Below, one piece after another: positions 44,183-53,861 of a stretch of 64,000 nucleotides of DNA. This DNA comes from Sporosarcina sp. FSL K6-1522. GTDB taxonomy: Bacteria > Bacillota > Bacilli > Bacillales_A > Planococcaceae. Positions within the stretch are counted from its first letter, which is position 1. Every line of letters begins with the position of its first letter. Where the stretch lies: contig NZ_CP152019.1 of NCBI RefSeq assembly GCF_038622445.1, positions 4,314,501 through 4,378,500 of the forward strand, given 5' to 3'. The notes beneath the pieces are model-generated. The model saw nothing but the letters and a program-made list of their open reading frames with translations, had not been told where the DNA came from and searched no databases. The position numbers and the translations under genes were made by a program.

Positions 44183-44689
44183 TTAAAGACTTTTACGAAT
44201 ACGACCTGAGTCCGACATCTCTATGTATAATTCTCTTTCGCGATGAATACTTTGCGAATAGCTGATGAGTGTATGCAAGCGATGTAACTGACTCGAAATT
44301 GTATGCTTCGATACGTTGACAGTAATCGAAGTGCCATTCACAAACGTCACAATCGATTGCCCTTTTGCGACTTCCTTCACCGTACAGCGATGGTTAAAAA
44401 TCCACACACAATCGAAGTTATTCGAACCCGTTGTTGGGACGGCCCCAATGTTCACATTTGAAATAAGAAATGGCGGTTTTTGAATATAATTCAACAATAA
44501 CTTCGACGCTTGCTCGCGCCCCTTTTTTGTTGAAAAATAACAAATACATGCCTTATTAAGTAAATCCTCTGCGCTTAACTTGGAGTAGTAAATGCCATGG
44601 GTCGTAATGATTTTAGATTTGAAACCGTCGGTAAAAACCGACTTCAGCGCCAATGCGCGATGATCAAGTAAATATGAATCGCAAATCAT
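44183..44689 (-). CDS. comK: ComK-family competence transcription factor
   Basis: A 168-aa protein with ComK family features in order: GIYYSKLSAEDLLNKACICY, the GREQASKLLLNYIQKPPFLI block (GR.A...L......PP), VPTTGSNNFDCVWIFNHRCT, then VTFVNGTSITVNVSKHTISS followed by QLHRLHTLI. ComK binds paired AT boxes and switches on DNA uptake genes. The start at 44689 follows AGGGAGG; the open frame extends upstream to 44734. The protein is shorter than B. subtilis ComK (192 aa), mainly at the C terminus. It is divergent from an orphan sigma factor gene. No clear autoregulatory ComK box was seen. Confidence 0.82.
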   Translation of the reverse strand: MICDSYLLDHRALALKSVFTDGFKSKIITTHGIYYSKLSAEDLLNKACICYFSTKKGREQASKLLLNYIQKPPFLISNVNIGAVPTTGSNNFDCVWIFNHRCTVKEVAKGQSIVTFVNGTSITVNVSKHTISSQLHRLHTLISYSQSIHRERELYIEMSDSGRIRKSL

Positions 44690-44943
44690 ATAGTAAAATC
44701 CTCCCTTTTTCTTATTATAAAATAACTTTACCATTCTCCGTCACATCTGCATAGTAAGAATTTATCAAAAATAATGAATTATATGACATAAAAGAGTATA
44801 TACGTCACATACTCTCCCTCTTTCTTTCTACCATACTTCACATCGAATGTCACAAAAGCACATTGGTTCTCCTACTCCGAATGCACTACGATGTAGTCAC
44901 CCGGGAATACAACGTATCGTGCACGGTCGGAAAGGCCGCAACA

Positions 44944-45423
44944 TTGACACATTTTGAAGACCTACTCATGCAATATGAACCGATGATTTCTGCATCCATT
45001 CGTAACTTGAACATTTTCCGTGATCACGAGCAGTACAAACAAGCTGGACGCATTGCCTTATGGCAGGCATGGCAACGTTTTGATGAAGAGAAAGGCAACT
45101 TCACGCCCTTTGCTTTTAAAAGCATTCGAGGCGCCATGTTGGATGAAATGAAAAAAGAAAACTACTTGGTAGAACACAATCTACATGCCGAAGAGGAATT
45201 ATTGGAGATTGTCGATGAACGTTCAATTTTCGTCACGCAATGCTCAACAGATTTACAAGAAGCACTCAGCACATTATCTACTGTCGAACAACAGCTACTC
45301 CATGCGCTTTTTATAGAAGGTATCACGCTAGCAGAATGCGCTGCCCAAGCTAACATTTCCATTCCAGGCATCAAGAAACGGCGAGAACGAGCATTACTGA
45401 AATTACGCGACATTTTACAATAA
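44944..45423 (+). CDS. Sigma-70-family RNA polymerase sigma factor
   Basis: A 159-aa sigma factor. Region 2 is LLMQYEPMISASIRNLNIFR, then DHEQYKQAGRIALWQAWQRF and FTPFAFKSIRGAMLDEMKKE; region 4 is LSTVEQQLLHALFIEGITLA followed by the recognition helix AQANISIPGIKKRRERAL. The start is TTG at 44944 (MTHFEDLLMQYEPMI) with GGAAAGG 8 nt upstream; the longer open frame to 44863 has no ribosome site. It is divergent from comK. Small sigma factors of this type act in competence in some Firmicutes (SigH of Staphylococcus), so a link to ComK is plausible but inferred. No anti-sigma gene is adjacent. Confidence 0.8.
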   Translation: MTHFEDLLMQYEPMISASIRNLNIFRDHEQYKQAGRIALWQAWQRFDEEKGNFTPFAFKSIRGAMLDEMKKENYLVEHNLHAEEELLEIVDERSIFVTQCSTDLQEALSTLSTVEQQLLHALFIEGITLAECAAQANISIPGIKKRRERALLKLRDILQ

Positions 45424-45428
45424 ACAGG

Positions 45429-45457
45429 AAAAAGCCCCCTTTCATGAGGAAGGGGGC
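45429..45457 (-). terminator. Terminator after the CBS-HEPN gene
   Basis: GCCCCCTT (45434-45441) pairs with AAGGGGGC (45450-45457); the T run TTTTT lies on the minus-strand side. It may also slow plus-strand transcription after the sigma gene. Confidence 0.75.
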
Positions 45458-45462
45458 ACACA

Positions 45463-46227
45463 CTATCGCTGAACCATTCTTTCCGTCATCGCTTTCAACT
45501 GGCGCACCAGCGTGACGACCTCTTTCTCTTCAAACCACACGTTCAAAGGTTGCGCATGTGCGAGATCATTCCTAAAATCTTCAGCTCGCTCGAATAATGC
45601 CTCCGCCTTCGTTTTACTCAACCCAATATATGTACGGAGAAAATCACTGTTCTTCATTAAAATCTCGGTCTTATCACAAAACTGCGTACAGTTAATCAAA
45701 TGCATTTCCTGATTTTTGCCCTGTAACTCCGCGTAAAGCTTCGCCGCATTATCCACACGCCCACGCGTTAACAATTGCTGCCACTCCGCATGCGGATATT
45801 TTTCATGAATCAAGCGCGTCGCTTCACTTTCAAATAGCGTCACTACACCGAAAAACAGCATGCGAACCGCCGCTTTTTGAATATCGGATACCGTAATAAT
45901 CGAGGACACTTGCGATTTATCCATCACAAATAAACGCGGTTTCGTTTCCAGTAACGTCATACAATCCATCAGCGGCGTATTATTCGTAATGATGTCAGCA
46001 ATGTCAAAAGGACGCATCGCCGCCAACAAATGAGCCGGATCAAAAACCGCGCTTTTTTCAATATAACCGATCACTCGATCGCCCTCTTTAAAGCCGACTG
46101 CATCAAAATTATACCGCTCAAAATACCCAGCTAAGCTGTCGCCATCCTCCTGCGTCACCGAAACAAGCGGCTCCGCAATATGTGAAGCCGTAAAAAAATC
46201 ATCAAAAGACACCATCTGTCCAAACAT
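45463..46227 (-). CDS. CBS-domain protein with C-terminal HEPN-like domain
   Basis: A 254-aa cytoplasmic protein. Residues about 10-120 read as a CBS pair (PLVSVTQEDGDSLAGYF, then DIITNNTPLMDCMTLLETKP, RLFVMDKSQVSSIITVSDIQ), usually an adenine-nucleotide sensor. The C-terminal part is helical and contains FRNDLAHAQPL, an Rx4H motif that in HEPN domains forms the RNase active site. The start ATG has AGGAGG 9 nt upstream. It is isolated by terminators on both sides. A nucleotide-gated RNase is possible; the Rx4H motif can also occur in inactive HEPN proteins, so function is not assigned. Confidence 0.65.
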   Translation of the reverse strand: MFGQMVSFDDFFTASHIAEPLVSVTQEDGDSLAGYFERYNFDAVGFKEGDRVIGYIEKSAVFDPAHLLAAMRPFDIADIITNNTPLMDCMTLLETKPRLFVMDKSQVSSIITVSDIQKAAVRMLFFGVVTLFESEATRLIHEKYPHAEWQQLLTRGRVDNAAKLYAELQGKNQEMHLINCTQFCDKTEILMKNSDFLRTYIGLSKTKAEALFERAEDFRNDLAHAQPLNVWFEEKEVVTLVRQLKAMTERMVQR

Positions 46228-46299
46228 CAGCCATCCTCCTCCAGTCGTTCACGAATTGGCGTTTCCTCATTATAGCCTTTCTTTTCCTACCAAAACATG

Positions 46300-46333
46300 A
46301 AAAAGCATTCCTCATCTACTAGACGAAGAATGC
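46300..46333 (-). terminator. Terminator after gtrB
   Basis: On the minus strand GCATTCTTCGTCT (46321-46333) pairs with AGATGAGGAATGC (46305-46317, two mismatches), followed by TTTTTC. A second perfect palindrome, ACAGGGCAATATTGCCCTGT, overlaps the gtrB stop at 46347-46366. Confidence 0.7.
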
Positions 46334-46365
46334 TCAATTCAACGTAACAGGGCAATATTGCCCTG

Positions 46366-47289
46366 TCACTCCCGATCCTTTTCCTGCACCAAATAATGGG
46401 GTCTTTTTTTCGTTTCATAATAAATACGGCCAATGTACTCGCCGATAATACCTAGCGTTAATAATTGAATCCCGCCTAGTAGCACAACCGCCGAGATGGT
46501 CGTAAAATAACCCGGCGTCTCAACGCCATGAATAAGCGCGTTAAATAAGTTGAAGATAATATAGAGAAAACCCGAAACCGTGATGAAAATCCCCGCATAA
46601 ATCGCCAGGCGCAAAGGACGGTTATTAAATGAAATGACGCCATCAATGCCGTAATTCAGCAAGCTATTAAAGCTCCATTTACTCGTCCCCTCATTACGCA
46701 TTTCGTTGTCATATTCAATCATTTTTTCTTTAAAACCTATCCACGAAAACAACCCTTTCGAAAAGCGGTTGTACTCCGTCATTTGAAGTAACGAATCGAC
46801 TGCCCGCCTACTCAATAAGCGGAAATCCCCCGCCCCATCTACTAACGGCACGTCCACGAAGTTATTCATCAAACGATAATAGAGCTTCGTTAACCATTTC
46901 CGTCTCACTTGCTCCCCATTACGATTCCTTCTCGCAATAACTTGGTCATACCCTTCTTCAAAGTGTTGCCACATATCAGGGATCAAACGCGGTGGATGCT
47001 GCAAATCGCCATCCATAATCAGAACAGCATCCCCTTCCGCATACTGCAAACCCGCCAACATAGCCGACTCCTTACCAAAGTTTCGGCTGAAGGACAGATA
47101 GCGAACCTCAGCTACCTTGTCCGATAGCTGACGTAACGCAGCTAACGTATTATCAGAACTACCGTCATCTACAAAAACCAATTCGTAGCGCAGTGGCAAG
47201 CCATCCACATGGCTTTTCACCGCTTCATAAAACGGCGCAATATTACTTTCCTCATTGTAACAGGGAACGACAATACTGAGTTTTTTCAC
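46366..47289 (-). CDS. gtrB: Undecaprenyl-phosphate glycosyltransferase (GtrB/DPM1-like GT2)
   Basis: A 307-aa GT2 glycosyltransferase. The N-terminal GT-A domain has LSIVVPCYNEESNIAPFYEA, the nucleotide-binding FVDDGSSDNT, FSRNFGKESAMLAGLQYA, and VLIMDGDLQHPP. Two C-terminal membrane helices follow. It loads a sugar from a nucleotide donor onto undecaprenyl phosphate. The start is GTG at 47289, overlapping the gtrA stop (GTGA), so the two are coupled. With GtrA (flippase) and a GtrII-type transferase at 52317 it forms a three-part wall-glycosylation system. Confidence 0.88.
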   Translation of the reverse strand: MKKLSIVVPCYNEESNIAPFYEAVKSHVDGLPLRYELVFVDDGSSDNTLAALRQLSDKVAEVRYLSFSRNFGKESAMLAGLQYAEGDAVLIMDGDLQHPPRLIPDMWQHFEEGYDQVIARRNRNGEQVRRKWLTKLYYRLMNNFVDVPLVDGAGDFRLLSRRAVDSLLQMTEYNRFSKGLFSWIGFKEKMIEYDNEMRNEGTSKWSFNSLLNYGIDGVISFNNRPLRLAIYAGIFITVSGFLYIIFNLFNALIHGVETPGYFTTISAVVLLGGIQLLTLGIIGEYIGRIYYETKKRPHYLVQEKDRE

Positions 47290-47675
47290 GCGCCTTTATC
47301 CTCCGTTTTCAAGATTTTTTTAGAAATCACAAATGTAAAGGGAATGGCTGCTCCGCTTGCTAACAACGGGGCAATTCGATTGTCCATATCCAACCATTCC
47401 TTCAATATAAATAACGCAACGGTCGATACCGTTATATTCACTACATAAGTCAACGGAAATTGGAAGAACTTTTTCCAACTCGGCTTCGTACGATACGTAA
47501 AGTATGTGTTCATGTAAAACGAGCCGACCATGCTAATTAGAAACGCTAACCAATGACTGATGACATAATGGATCGATAGTATTTCTGAAAACAGTAAATA
47601 CCATAGATAATAATGAAATGTATTTGCAAAGCCAACGATGATAAATCGCAGCGTTTCTCCTTTTAAAACATTCAC
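47286..47675 (-). CDS. gtrA: GtrA-family membrane protein
   Basis: A 129-aa membrane protein with four transmembrane helices; family features are RFIIVGFANTFHYYLWYLLF and LISMVGSFYMNTYFTYRTKP. GtrA proteins are thought to flip undecaprenyl-phosphate sugars to the outer leaflet. It starts the gtrA-gtrB pair. GGAGAAACGCTGCG inside the first codons is coding; upstream AAAGAACGTGA provides a weak ribosome site. Confidence 0.85.
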   Translation of the reverse strand: MNVLKGETLRFIIVGFANTFHYYLWYLLFSEILSIHYVISHWLAFLISMVGSFYMNTYFTYRTKPSWKKFFQFPLTYVVNITVSTVALFILKEWLDMDNRIAPLLASGAAIPFTFVISKKILKTEDKGA

Positions 47676-48028
47676 GTTCTTTTACCCTCTTCTCTTACGT
47701 TTTATTCCATTCCCCAATGATATACCAAATAGCATTAGGAAAGATAGAGCAATTTTCATCCAAAAGAACGATACAACACAACAGAGTGCTCACCAGCCAA
47801 TACCGCAATATATAGCCATATTCCGATGCGCTCAATACATTACCTCGCAAAGCGTTCACGGATAGTATGTCTACTTTAATACATTCCCTACGAGAACATT
47901 CTCCTCTATAACATCACACATTTCATTCACTAGTATCCATTGTTTTGAAATACTCACTTATTATACTAATTAACAGACTGAATCATCTATTGTTACACAA
48001 GTTTGTTTGGGGGAATAAAAATATCCCC
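47676..48028. other. Intergenic region without gene
   Basis: About 350 nt, AT-rich, containing the presumed gtrA promoter. Nothing else recognised. Confidence 0.4.
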
Positions 48029-48059
48029 GACCGATATCAAAATCCCCTTGATATCAGTC
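48029..48059 (-). terminator. Terminator after the SLH glycosidase gene
   Basis: GACCGATATCAA (48029-48040) pairs with TTGATATCAGTC (48048-48059, one mismatch) about 60 nt after the stop; ATATTTTTATT follows on the minus strand at a short distance. Confidence 0.55.
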
Positions 48060-48118
48060 AAGAAGGGGCCTATACTGCCCATATAATTCTTAAATACACC
48101 ATACAACAGTCCTAAGCA

Positions 48119-50377
48119 TCAATGCTTCAAGTTATAAATGAATATCCCAAAATGGATTCTTTGAATGGCTTCATTCGGGCGGAATGTACCATCGTTATAC
48201 CCTTTCGAAACGTTATTTGCTACTAATGTCTGCACATAATTATAAGCCCAATCATCGGACTTCATATCACTGAACGGCTTATCGGCGTATCCTTGTAAAT
48301 TAAATGCCTCTACTAAGATTTTAGACATTTGTGCACGTGTAATTGTTTCATTAGGTGCAAAATAGTCCCCACCATCTTTACCTGAAACAATACCGGCATT
48401 TGCCACGCTGGCAATCTCTTTGTAGTATAAATGCGTTTTCGGGACATCTAAAAATCCTGGATCACTAACGGTCGATGTATCCAATTTCAACAGTCTGCTT
48501 AAAATGACCATTGCATGTTCCCGACTTAAAGAATTTGCAGGGCGGAAGGTTTTGTCATTATATCCATTCATAATTCCGTTTTCCACCAAATAGTTCAGTT
48601 CCTTCGCATATAAGTAATTAGGTCCAATATCACTAAATTGATAGCTGATTCCCTGCTCTATTTCAACAGCAATTTTCACGGTTTTCGTGCCTAAAGTAAC
48701 TTCAATACTCCCGGTTCTTCCTCCTTTGGAGCCTGCTTTAAAAACACCACCGGATGTAATTGTTCCTAATTCAGGAGATACGCTCCATTTTAGCTGATTC
48801 GCATTATAAATTAATGGGCGCTTTTCCGCGTCTAGAGCCTTTGCATTCAAAGTAATTTGTTGACCAGGTTTTACTTTCACTTTAGCTGGGGTAACATTTA
48901 AATACATAGGCGCTTCTACAATATTCATTGTATATGAATCAACAATTGTATCACCATGTTTCACTTGAATGGTCTCAATACCTGCTTGTTTAGTCGTCAT
49001 TTTTAATCCTTCAACGACTACACCATTTCCCTTTGGCTGCAAGTAAACCCCTGCTACCTGCAATGGATTATAGTGCTCATCAACAACATAGTTGATATTG
49101 ACTTTACTTTCTGTCCCTATCAAAAGGGTATCATTAGCAGCAGTAGTACGTGAATAGCTAATATACTTGGCTGTGGAAAGTGGCGCAGTACTAACAGCCT
49201 CCAATATTGCCGAAACTGCACGCTCACTACCAGCACTCGGCCGGTTTGCTAATTGAATAACATGCGTTCCGTAAGGCCGATAGCCCATCGTTGTCGACCC
49301 TCCACCATCCAAATTCAGCGCACGATCAAATCCAAGGCTAACAATATAGTCCGCAAATTGAGCTAATGTCATTCCTTTACTTGTCGAGGTAGAATCTACG
49401 GTTATGAAATGCGCTTCCTTTTTATCTTTACTGATCGCAATTGCACTTCGAGCTGTCACTTCTCTCGCTTTACTACTGGAAGGATCCATAGTTAAGTTGC
49501 GTTTACCGTCTTTCACCAGCATAGGACCACTTGCCATCATAAATTTAGAATCCTGCCATTTTGAATCGATGCTAAGTTTGACTGTTACTTCTTCCCCTAA
49601 TTGTAAAGATTGAAGGGCTACCGCTTTATCTTTTGTAGCTGAAAGGGCAAATCCATTTTTAGGAATAGCACGTTTCCCTTTCGAACCATAGGGATAAACA
49701 CCCACCACTTTTCCCTTTAAGGTTTGTCCAAATTCAGTCGATGTTATAGCTGAATCCGTTTGAAAAATATATTCAACACCATATTCGTTAGTCAATGTAT
49801 ACGGTGAGTGATGCTGAGGAGTATATACAATCAATTCATTGATGTCACGTTGGCGGTTCACTCCATCAATCACCAATGTTCGATTCGGCAATGTAGCGCT
49901 AAATCCAAGTGAGAACGTATCAATTTCTGCATGGCCATTTGCTGTAATTCCAAAAGCAATTGGATTGCTCACATAAGCCGTATTGCTAGTTGAAATGATT
50001 CCACTGTTATAAATTGTATTCTCTTTCGCAATTAAATAAATTGGATGACCACTATTCATATGGTAAAAAGCCGCATTAATCGCTCCTACAACACGATGTG
50101 CGTTGCCATTTGAATTATTTGTAGCTAATACGGTGGTCTTTGCTTTACCGCCATATGTACTAGGTAAACCAATATCGAGCGTCGCATAAGGGTTATTCAA
50201 ATCAATTGCAATGTGATTCACTTCATGTTTATTCGCAGTTCGATAATCATACTTTTTCCAGGTAACCCCAGGGGACAATGGTTGCGACTTTGTTACACTT
50301 TGATTGGCTTCAACATTATTTGCAGGTAAACATACAACGAGTATAATAAGTAAGGTGGCATAAAAGAAATTCTTCAT
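48119..50377 (-). CDS. SLH-anchored phosphodiester glycosidase (NAGPA-like)
   Basis: A 752-aa secreted wall protein. A signal peptide (residues 1-24, ending NVEANQ) is followed by a phosphodiester glycosidase domain: VVGAINAAFYHMNSGHPIYL near 92, MMASGPMLVKDG near 280, RSAIAISKDKKEAHFITVD, and LNLDGGGSTTMGYRP near 353. NAGPA-type domains cleave GlcNAc-1-phosphate diesters and related wall polymers. A bacterial Ig-like region follows (about 420-570). Three C-terminal SLH domains (NGIMNGYNDKTFRPANSLSR, then AGIVSGKDGGDYFAPNETIT, and NNVSKGYNDGTFRPNEAIQR) bind pyruvylated wall polysaccharide. Confidence 0.87.
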   Translation of the reverse strand: MKNFFYATLLIILVVCLPANNVEANQSVTKSQPLSPGVTWKKYDYRTANKHEVNHIAIDLNNPYATLDIGLPSTYGGKAKTTVLATNNSNGNAHRVVGAINAAFYHMNSGHPIYLIAKENTIYNSGIISTSNTAYVSNPIAFGITANGHAEIDTFSLGFSATLPNRTLVIDGVNRQRDINELIVYTPQHHSPYTLTNEYGVEYIFQTDSAITSTEFGQTLKGKVVGVYPYGSKGKRAIPKNGFALSATKDKAVALQSLQLGEEVTVKLSIDSKWQDSKFMMASGPMLVKDGKRNLTMDPSSSKAREVTARSAIAISKDKKEAHFITVDSTSTSKGMTLAQFADYIVSLGFDRALNLDGGGSTTMGYRPYGTHVIQLANRPSAGSERAVSAILEAVSTAPLSTAKYISYSRTTAANDTLLIGTESKVNINYVVDEHYNPLQVAGVYLQPKGNGVVVEGLKMTTKQAGIETIQVKHGDTIVDSYTMNIVEAPMYLNVTPAKVKVKPGQQITLNAKALDAEKRPLIYNANQLKWSVSPELGTITSGGVFKAGSKGGRTGSIEVTLGTKTVKIAVEIEQGISYQFSDIGPNYLYAKELNYLVENGIMNGYNDKTFRPANSLSREHAMVILSRLLKLDTSTVSDPGFLDVPKTHLYYKEIASVANAGIVSGKDGGDYFAPNETITRAQMSKILVEAFNLQGYADKPFSDMKSDDWAYNYVQTLVANNVSKGYNDGTFRPNEAIQRIHFGIFIYNLKH

Positions 50378-50781
50378 AATTCTCTCCGTTTCTCTTTAAA
50401 ATGCATGTTAATTGAGATTGATTGTCGTATAATAAAGAATAGACATCAGTCCAGTCTATTATAGAATTGAAAGTATTGCAATTTCACAAAACTTAGGGAG
50501 GATCGCATCTGACTGCAACTGCCGTAACAGAGGTAAAAATATGAAATCTACACAAAAGCGAAACATTTTATTATTTGAAACGTCCGATGTATGAGTTTCT
50601 GAAAAGCTTTCATTTTCTACACTCAACACTATAATAACAGACTATTTATGAATTAGAGAGAACCTTTTGTACGAAACTAAACTATATTTCGACATTTACT
50701 CCCAATATGTCATTCGGTATTATTTCAAAATAATAAAGTACATTCGTTGAACTTGTAAATTTACTTGAAAGGAATTTGATT
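50378..50781. other. Divergent promoter region
   Basis: About 400 nt between the SLH glycosidase and the ligase-like gene. It contains AGGGAGG near 50497 with only very short open frames after it. No structured element recognised. Confidence 0.4.
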
Positions 50782-52242
50782 ATGCAACGTACCATGAAGC
50801 TTATCACTTCAAAAGAAATTCTACCTTTACTCCTTCTTGTCATCTTCACTTTTGCAGCACTTGCATTACCAACAAAAATTGCAATCGTTTTGACAGGGAT
50901 TATTTTTGTTATCTTCTCTTTACTAAAACCGTTTGAGAGTTTACTTTACTTGCTAATTTATGTAGCAGTTCGCCCATATTTAATTGAAATCAATCCAGGC
51001 CTAAAACTGATTGGTGATATTATTACATTTACATTACTCATTCGTATTTTGTGGACATATAAATTTAACCTTAAACATTTATTGTCATTTAAATGGTTTG
51101 AACTAGCCTTTTTCGCTTTTCTCCTATTCGGTTCAGTGATTGGTTGGGTAAACGGCGTCGGCATAATGGCAATAATTTTCCAAGTCCGAACATTTATCAT
51201 TATGTATTTTGTCTACTACTTTATCTCAAGATCTAAGTTACCATCAAACTGGGCGTCCAAATTTTTGTGGACAGGAGTCGCTCTTGGGTGGCTCTTATCT
51301 ATTCACGGGCTTATCGAAAAAATATCGCTTCGGCAATGGCTTCTTCCTGAGTATTGGAAATACATGCCGTTATCTGCGGAGAATATGGTACGTATTTACG
51401 GACTGTCAGGTAATCCGAACTCCCTTGCTCTGTTAATGATGTTTAGTATTATCGCAGTAATCGTTTTAAAATTGAACGACTCTACGAAGCAATACACAAA
51501 GCTTCTAAATAGTAGCTTCGTCTTGTTTGTGGGCATTTTAATTCTAACGTTCTCGCGAGGAACACTTATTGCTGCTGCCGCCCTAGCAATTGTCTATATT
51601 TTGTTATCTAAGCAGTTTGTACTTATTAAAAATTTAGTCATTGGTTCTTTGGCTGCTTTTTTACTCATCTACTTACCAGTGAATGGTGCGGTGAAATTTG
51701 TACAGACAATGGGTGTAGAAGCTCCACAAGGAACAGTCGGCACTCTTAAAGATCGATTTGGACAGACTTTTGAAGATAAGAACATTGAGCGTATGACTTC
51801 AAATGGACGCGTGTTTTATTTGAAAAAAGGATTTGAAATATGGAAGGACTATCCGATAACGGGCTCTGGCTTTGGTACGTTTGGTGGTGCTGCCACAATT
51901 TCGTACGGTTCACCACTCTATCAGAAATATGGCATTGACCTATCCATCTATTTCGAGAATAAAATTTACTCGGATAACCAATATATTCAAATAATCACTG
52001 AAACCGGATCAATTGGGGTTATTCTATTCGCTGCCTTCCTACTGGGTATGTTGGCACTGTTCGTAAAAACACGAAAATCACGTTTCAGTCAATTTATGAT
52101 TGCATTGTGGCTTTCTACTTGTATATCTGGCATGTTTTATAACATTTGGGAACTTAAAGTTTATACACTTATCTTCTTTATGATATTGGGCATTTACGCA
52201 GTCCATCAACAGTGGTATAAACACACATTACCAACCAAATGA
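50782..52242 (+). CDS. O-antigen ligase/polymerase-like membrane protein
   Basis: A 486-aa polytopic protein with about twelve helices. The O-antigen ligase region contains IYGLSGNPNSLALLMMFSII, LILTFSRGTLIAAAALAIVY, and the long outer loop with GRVFYLKKGFEIWKDYPITG followed by SGFGTFGG and DNQYIQIITETG. It should join or polymerise lipid-linked glycans at the outer membrane face. The start at 50782 follows GAAAGGA. It is a second Wzy/WaaL-like gene, so this strain probably makes another glycan besides the main EPS. Confidence 0.82.
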   Translation: MQRTMKLITSKEILPLLLLVIFTFAALALPTKIAIVLTGIIFVIFSLLKPFESLLYLLIYVAVRPYLIEINPGLKLIGDIITFTLLIRILWTYKFNLKHLLSFKWFELAFFAFLLFGSVIGWVNGVGIMAIIFQVRTFIIMYFVYYFISRSKLPSNWASKFLWTGVALGWLLSIHGLIEKISLRQWLLPEYWKYMPLSAENMVRIYGLSGNPNSLALLMMFSIIAVIVLKLNDSTKQYTKLLNSSFVLFVGILILTFSRGTLIAAAALAIVYILLSKQFVLIKNLVIGSLAAFLLIYLPVNGAVKFVQTMGVEAPQGTVGTLKDRFGQTFEDKNIERMTSNGRVFYLKKGFEIWKDYPITGSGFGTFGGAATISYGSPLYQKYGIDLSIYFENKIYSDNQYIQIITETGSIGVILFAAFLLGMLALFVKTRKSRFSQFMIALWLSTCISGMFYNIWELKVYTLIFFMILGIYAVHQQWYKHTLPTK

Positions 52243-52249
52243 ATATATG

Positions 52250-52306
52250 AAAAAACACCTTTCATCGGAATGGCTATAATGCGCCAAGCGATGAAAGGTG
52301 TTTTTT
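52250..52306. terminator. Bidirectional terminator
   Basis: A perfect 18-bp stem, AAAAAACACCTTTCATCG at 52250-52267 with CGATGAAAGGTGTTTTTT at 52289-52306, between convergent genes. Confidence 0.9.
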
Positions 52307-52316
52307 GTCTTGCACA

Positions 52317-53861
52317 TTATTCTACAAACTTCACGATGACGATGCCGTCAAATACTTGTATGGATTTTTCCGATGGCCAAATCGGCATTTCCTTAAACGC
52401 TTCCAATTCTTTAATTTGCGCAACTTCGTCAGGCGATGCAGATCGGATTGAATAACCAAAGAAGTTTTCGAAAGCCTTCTGGTAATGTTCGGATTCGGCT
52501 AAAAAGGTTTCGCCCGTTGTACCGACCATTCTTGGAATTTGACGCGGAATGGTCTCGGATGTGAGCTTTGTGTATAGCGGTGCTCTTCCCACTACACCAA
52601 TCTTTTCGACTTCATCATATACTTCCAAACGCTCAATCCGCTCGAGTACGCGATTGGCTAAATGCATTGATTTTTCATAGCGTAATTCCATGTTCATATA
52701 AGCGATATTCGCAATAATTGCGAAGTTGACAATCATCGCACCTAAAAGAATAGTTGTTAGCAGTCCACTCAGGTAGTCCCATCGCATTACTTCGCCTACA
52801 TCTATTTTATCGGCCATAATCGCCAAGTAAATATAGACTGTAGTTAAACTGAACACCATTAGCATATGATATTCAGCTTCAAGCGAAATGAAGTAAACAA
52901 TATAATAGCTGAAAGGTAACGTGACACCAAGTAACGCTAATACTAGCAATTGCCCAGGTTTCTTATATACTTTTTTCGTTACAATCCAGGTAATTGTCGC
53001 TACGACGATTAGACTGATGATTGCAATGTTTAACATCTCATGGAAGTTGTATTGATCATAAGCGTAGATACTATGAAAGAAAAACTCTTTAATCGATGCT
53101 TTAATATCTTGATAGCGATGTGGGATATCGCTTATACTTATTTTACCAACCTTATCTAAGCCTTGATAACTTGTAATCTCCCCTTGAAACAAGTTAGTAT
53201 AGAATTTATAAACCACTAGATATAGGCCCATTCCGATACCTGTCATCAGTGCAAAACGGACGATATAATTCCATATTTGCTTTCCGTCATTCTCTTCAAA
53301 TAAAATGGTGGAAATCAAATAGAGGGTTATAAATCCTAATGCGACGGATATATTCGCTTGATAGATACCAACGCCCAGCATCAAAGTAATAGCACCAGCA
53401 ACAAAACCGTACTTATAGCGCTTCGTCAACAAGATACCCAGTATTGTTAAAAATGTACCCACCATGTATCCATCTGCTGTAAACATATAGGCAAAAGTCG
53501 AACTAACACTTGGAAAAGTCACAATAATTCCTGAAACCAAGATAATCGGAACTTTTTGCTTCAGTTTAAAAAGTGCAACAATGCATACTGCCGTGAGTGC
53601 CAAAAAAAAGACTGAAAAAATACCGTTAATCCAAGGTAAATCAAAATAGGAGCTTAAACCACTTGCTGGTCCGAGAAAAAAGCGTCCAGATGTGACCTTT
53701 GCCTGCGAACTGTATATGTTATACATTCCATCATGATTCGGCAACCGATTTATAAATACATAAAAATGGGTTAACAAACCTATTATGAATGTTGAAATAA
53801 ATGCAAGGCGCCACTCAGGTTGAATATACCCTTTTAATTGTTTAATTAGTTTATCAAGCAT
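52317..53861 (-). CDS. GtrII-family membrane glucosyltransferase
   Basis: A 514-aa protein with about eleven transmembrane helices and a soluble C-terminal domain. The first outer loop carries NRLPNHDGMYNIYSSQAKVT followed by SGRFFLGPASGLSSYFDLPW, typical of GtrII/GT-C transferases that use undecaprenyl-phosphate sugars. The end is IWPSEKSIQVFDGIVIVKFV. It is the likely partner of gtrA and gtrB encoded 5 kb away. The start at 53861 follows GGAGG. A decayed copy of the same C terminus lies at 57457-57566. Confidence 0.83.
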   Translation of the reverse strand: MLDKLIKQLKGYIQPEWRLAFISTFIIGLLTHFYVFINRLPNHDGMYNIYSSQAKVTSGRFFLGPASGLSSYFDLPWINGIFSVFFLALTAVCIVALFKLKQKVPIILVSGIIVTFPSVSSTFAYMFTADGYMVGTFLTILGILLTKRYKYGFVAGAITLMLGVGIYQANISVALGFITLYLISTILFEENDGKQIWNYIVRFALMTGIGMGLYLVVYKFYTNLFQGEITSYQGLDKVGKISISDIPHRYQDIKASIKEFFFHSIYAYDQYNFHEMLNIAIISLIVVATITWIVTKKVYKKPGQLLVLALLGVTLPFSYYIVYFISLEAEYHMLMVFSLTTVYIYLAIMADKIDVGEVMRWDYLSGLLTTILLGAMIVNFAIIANIAYMNMELRYEKSMHLANRVLERIERLEVYDEVEKIGVVGRAPLYTKLTSETIPRQIPRMVGTTGETFLAESEHYQKAFENFFGYSIRSASPDEVAQIKELEAFKEMPIWPSEKSIQVFDGIVIVKFVE

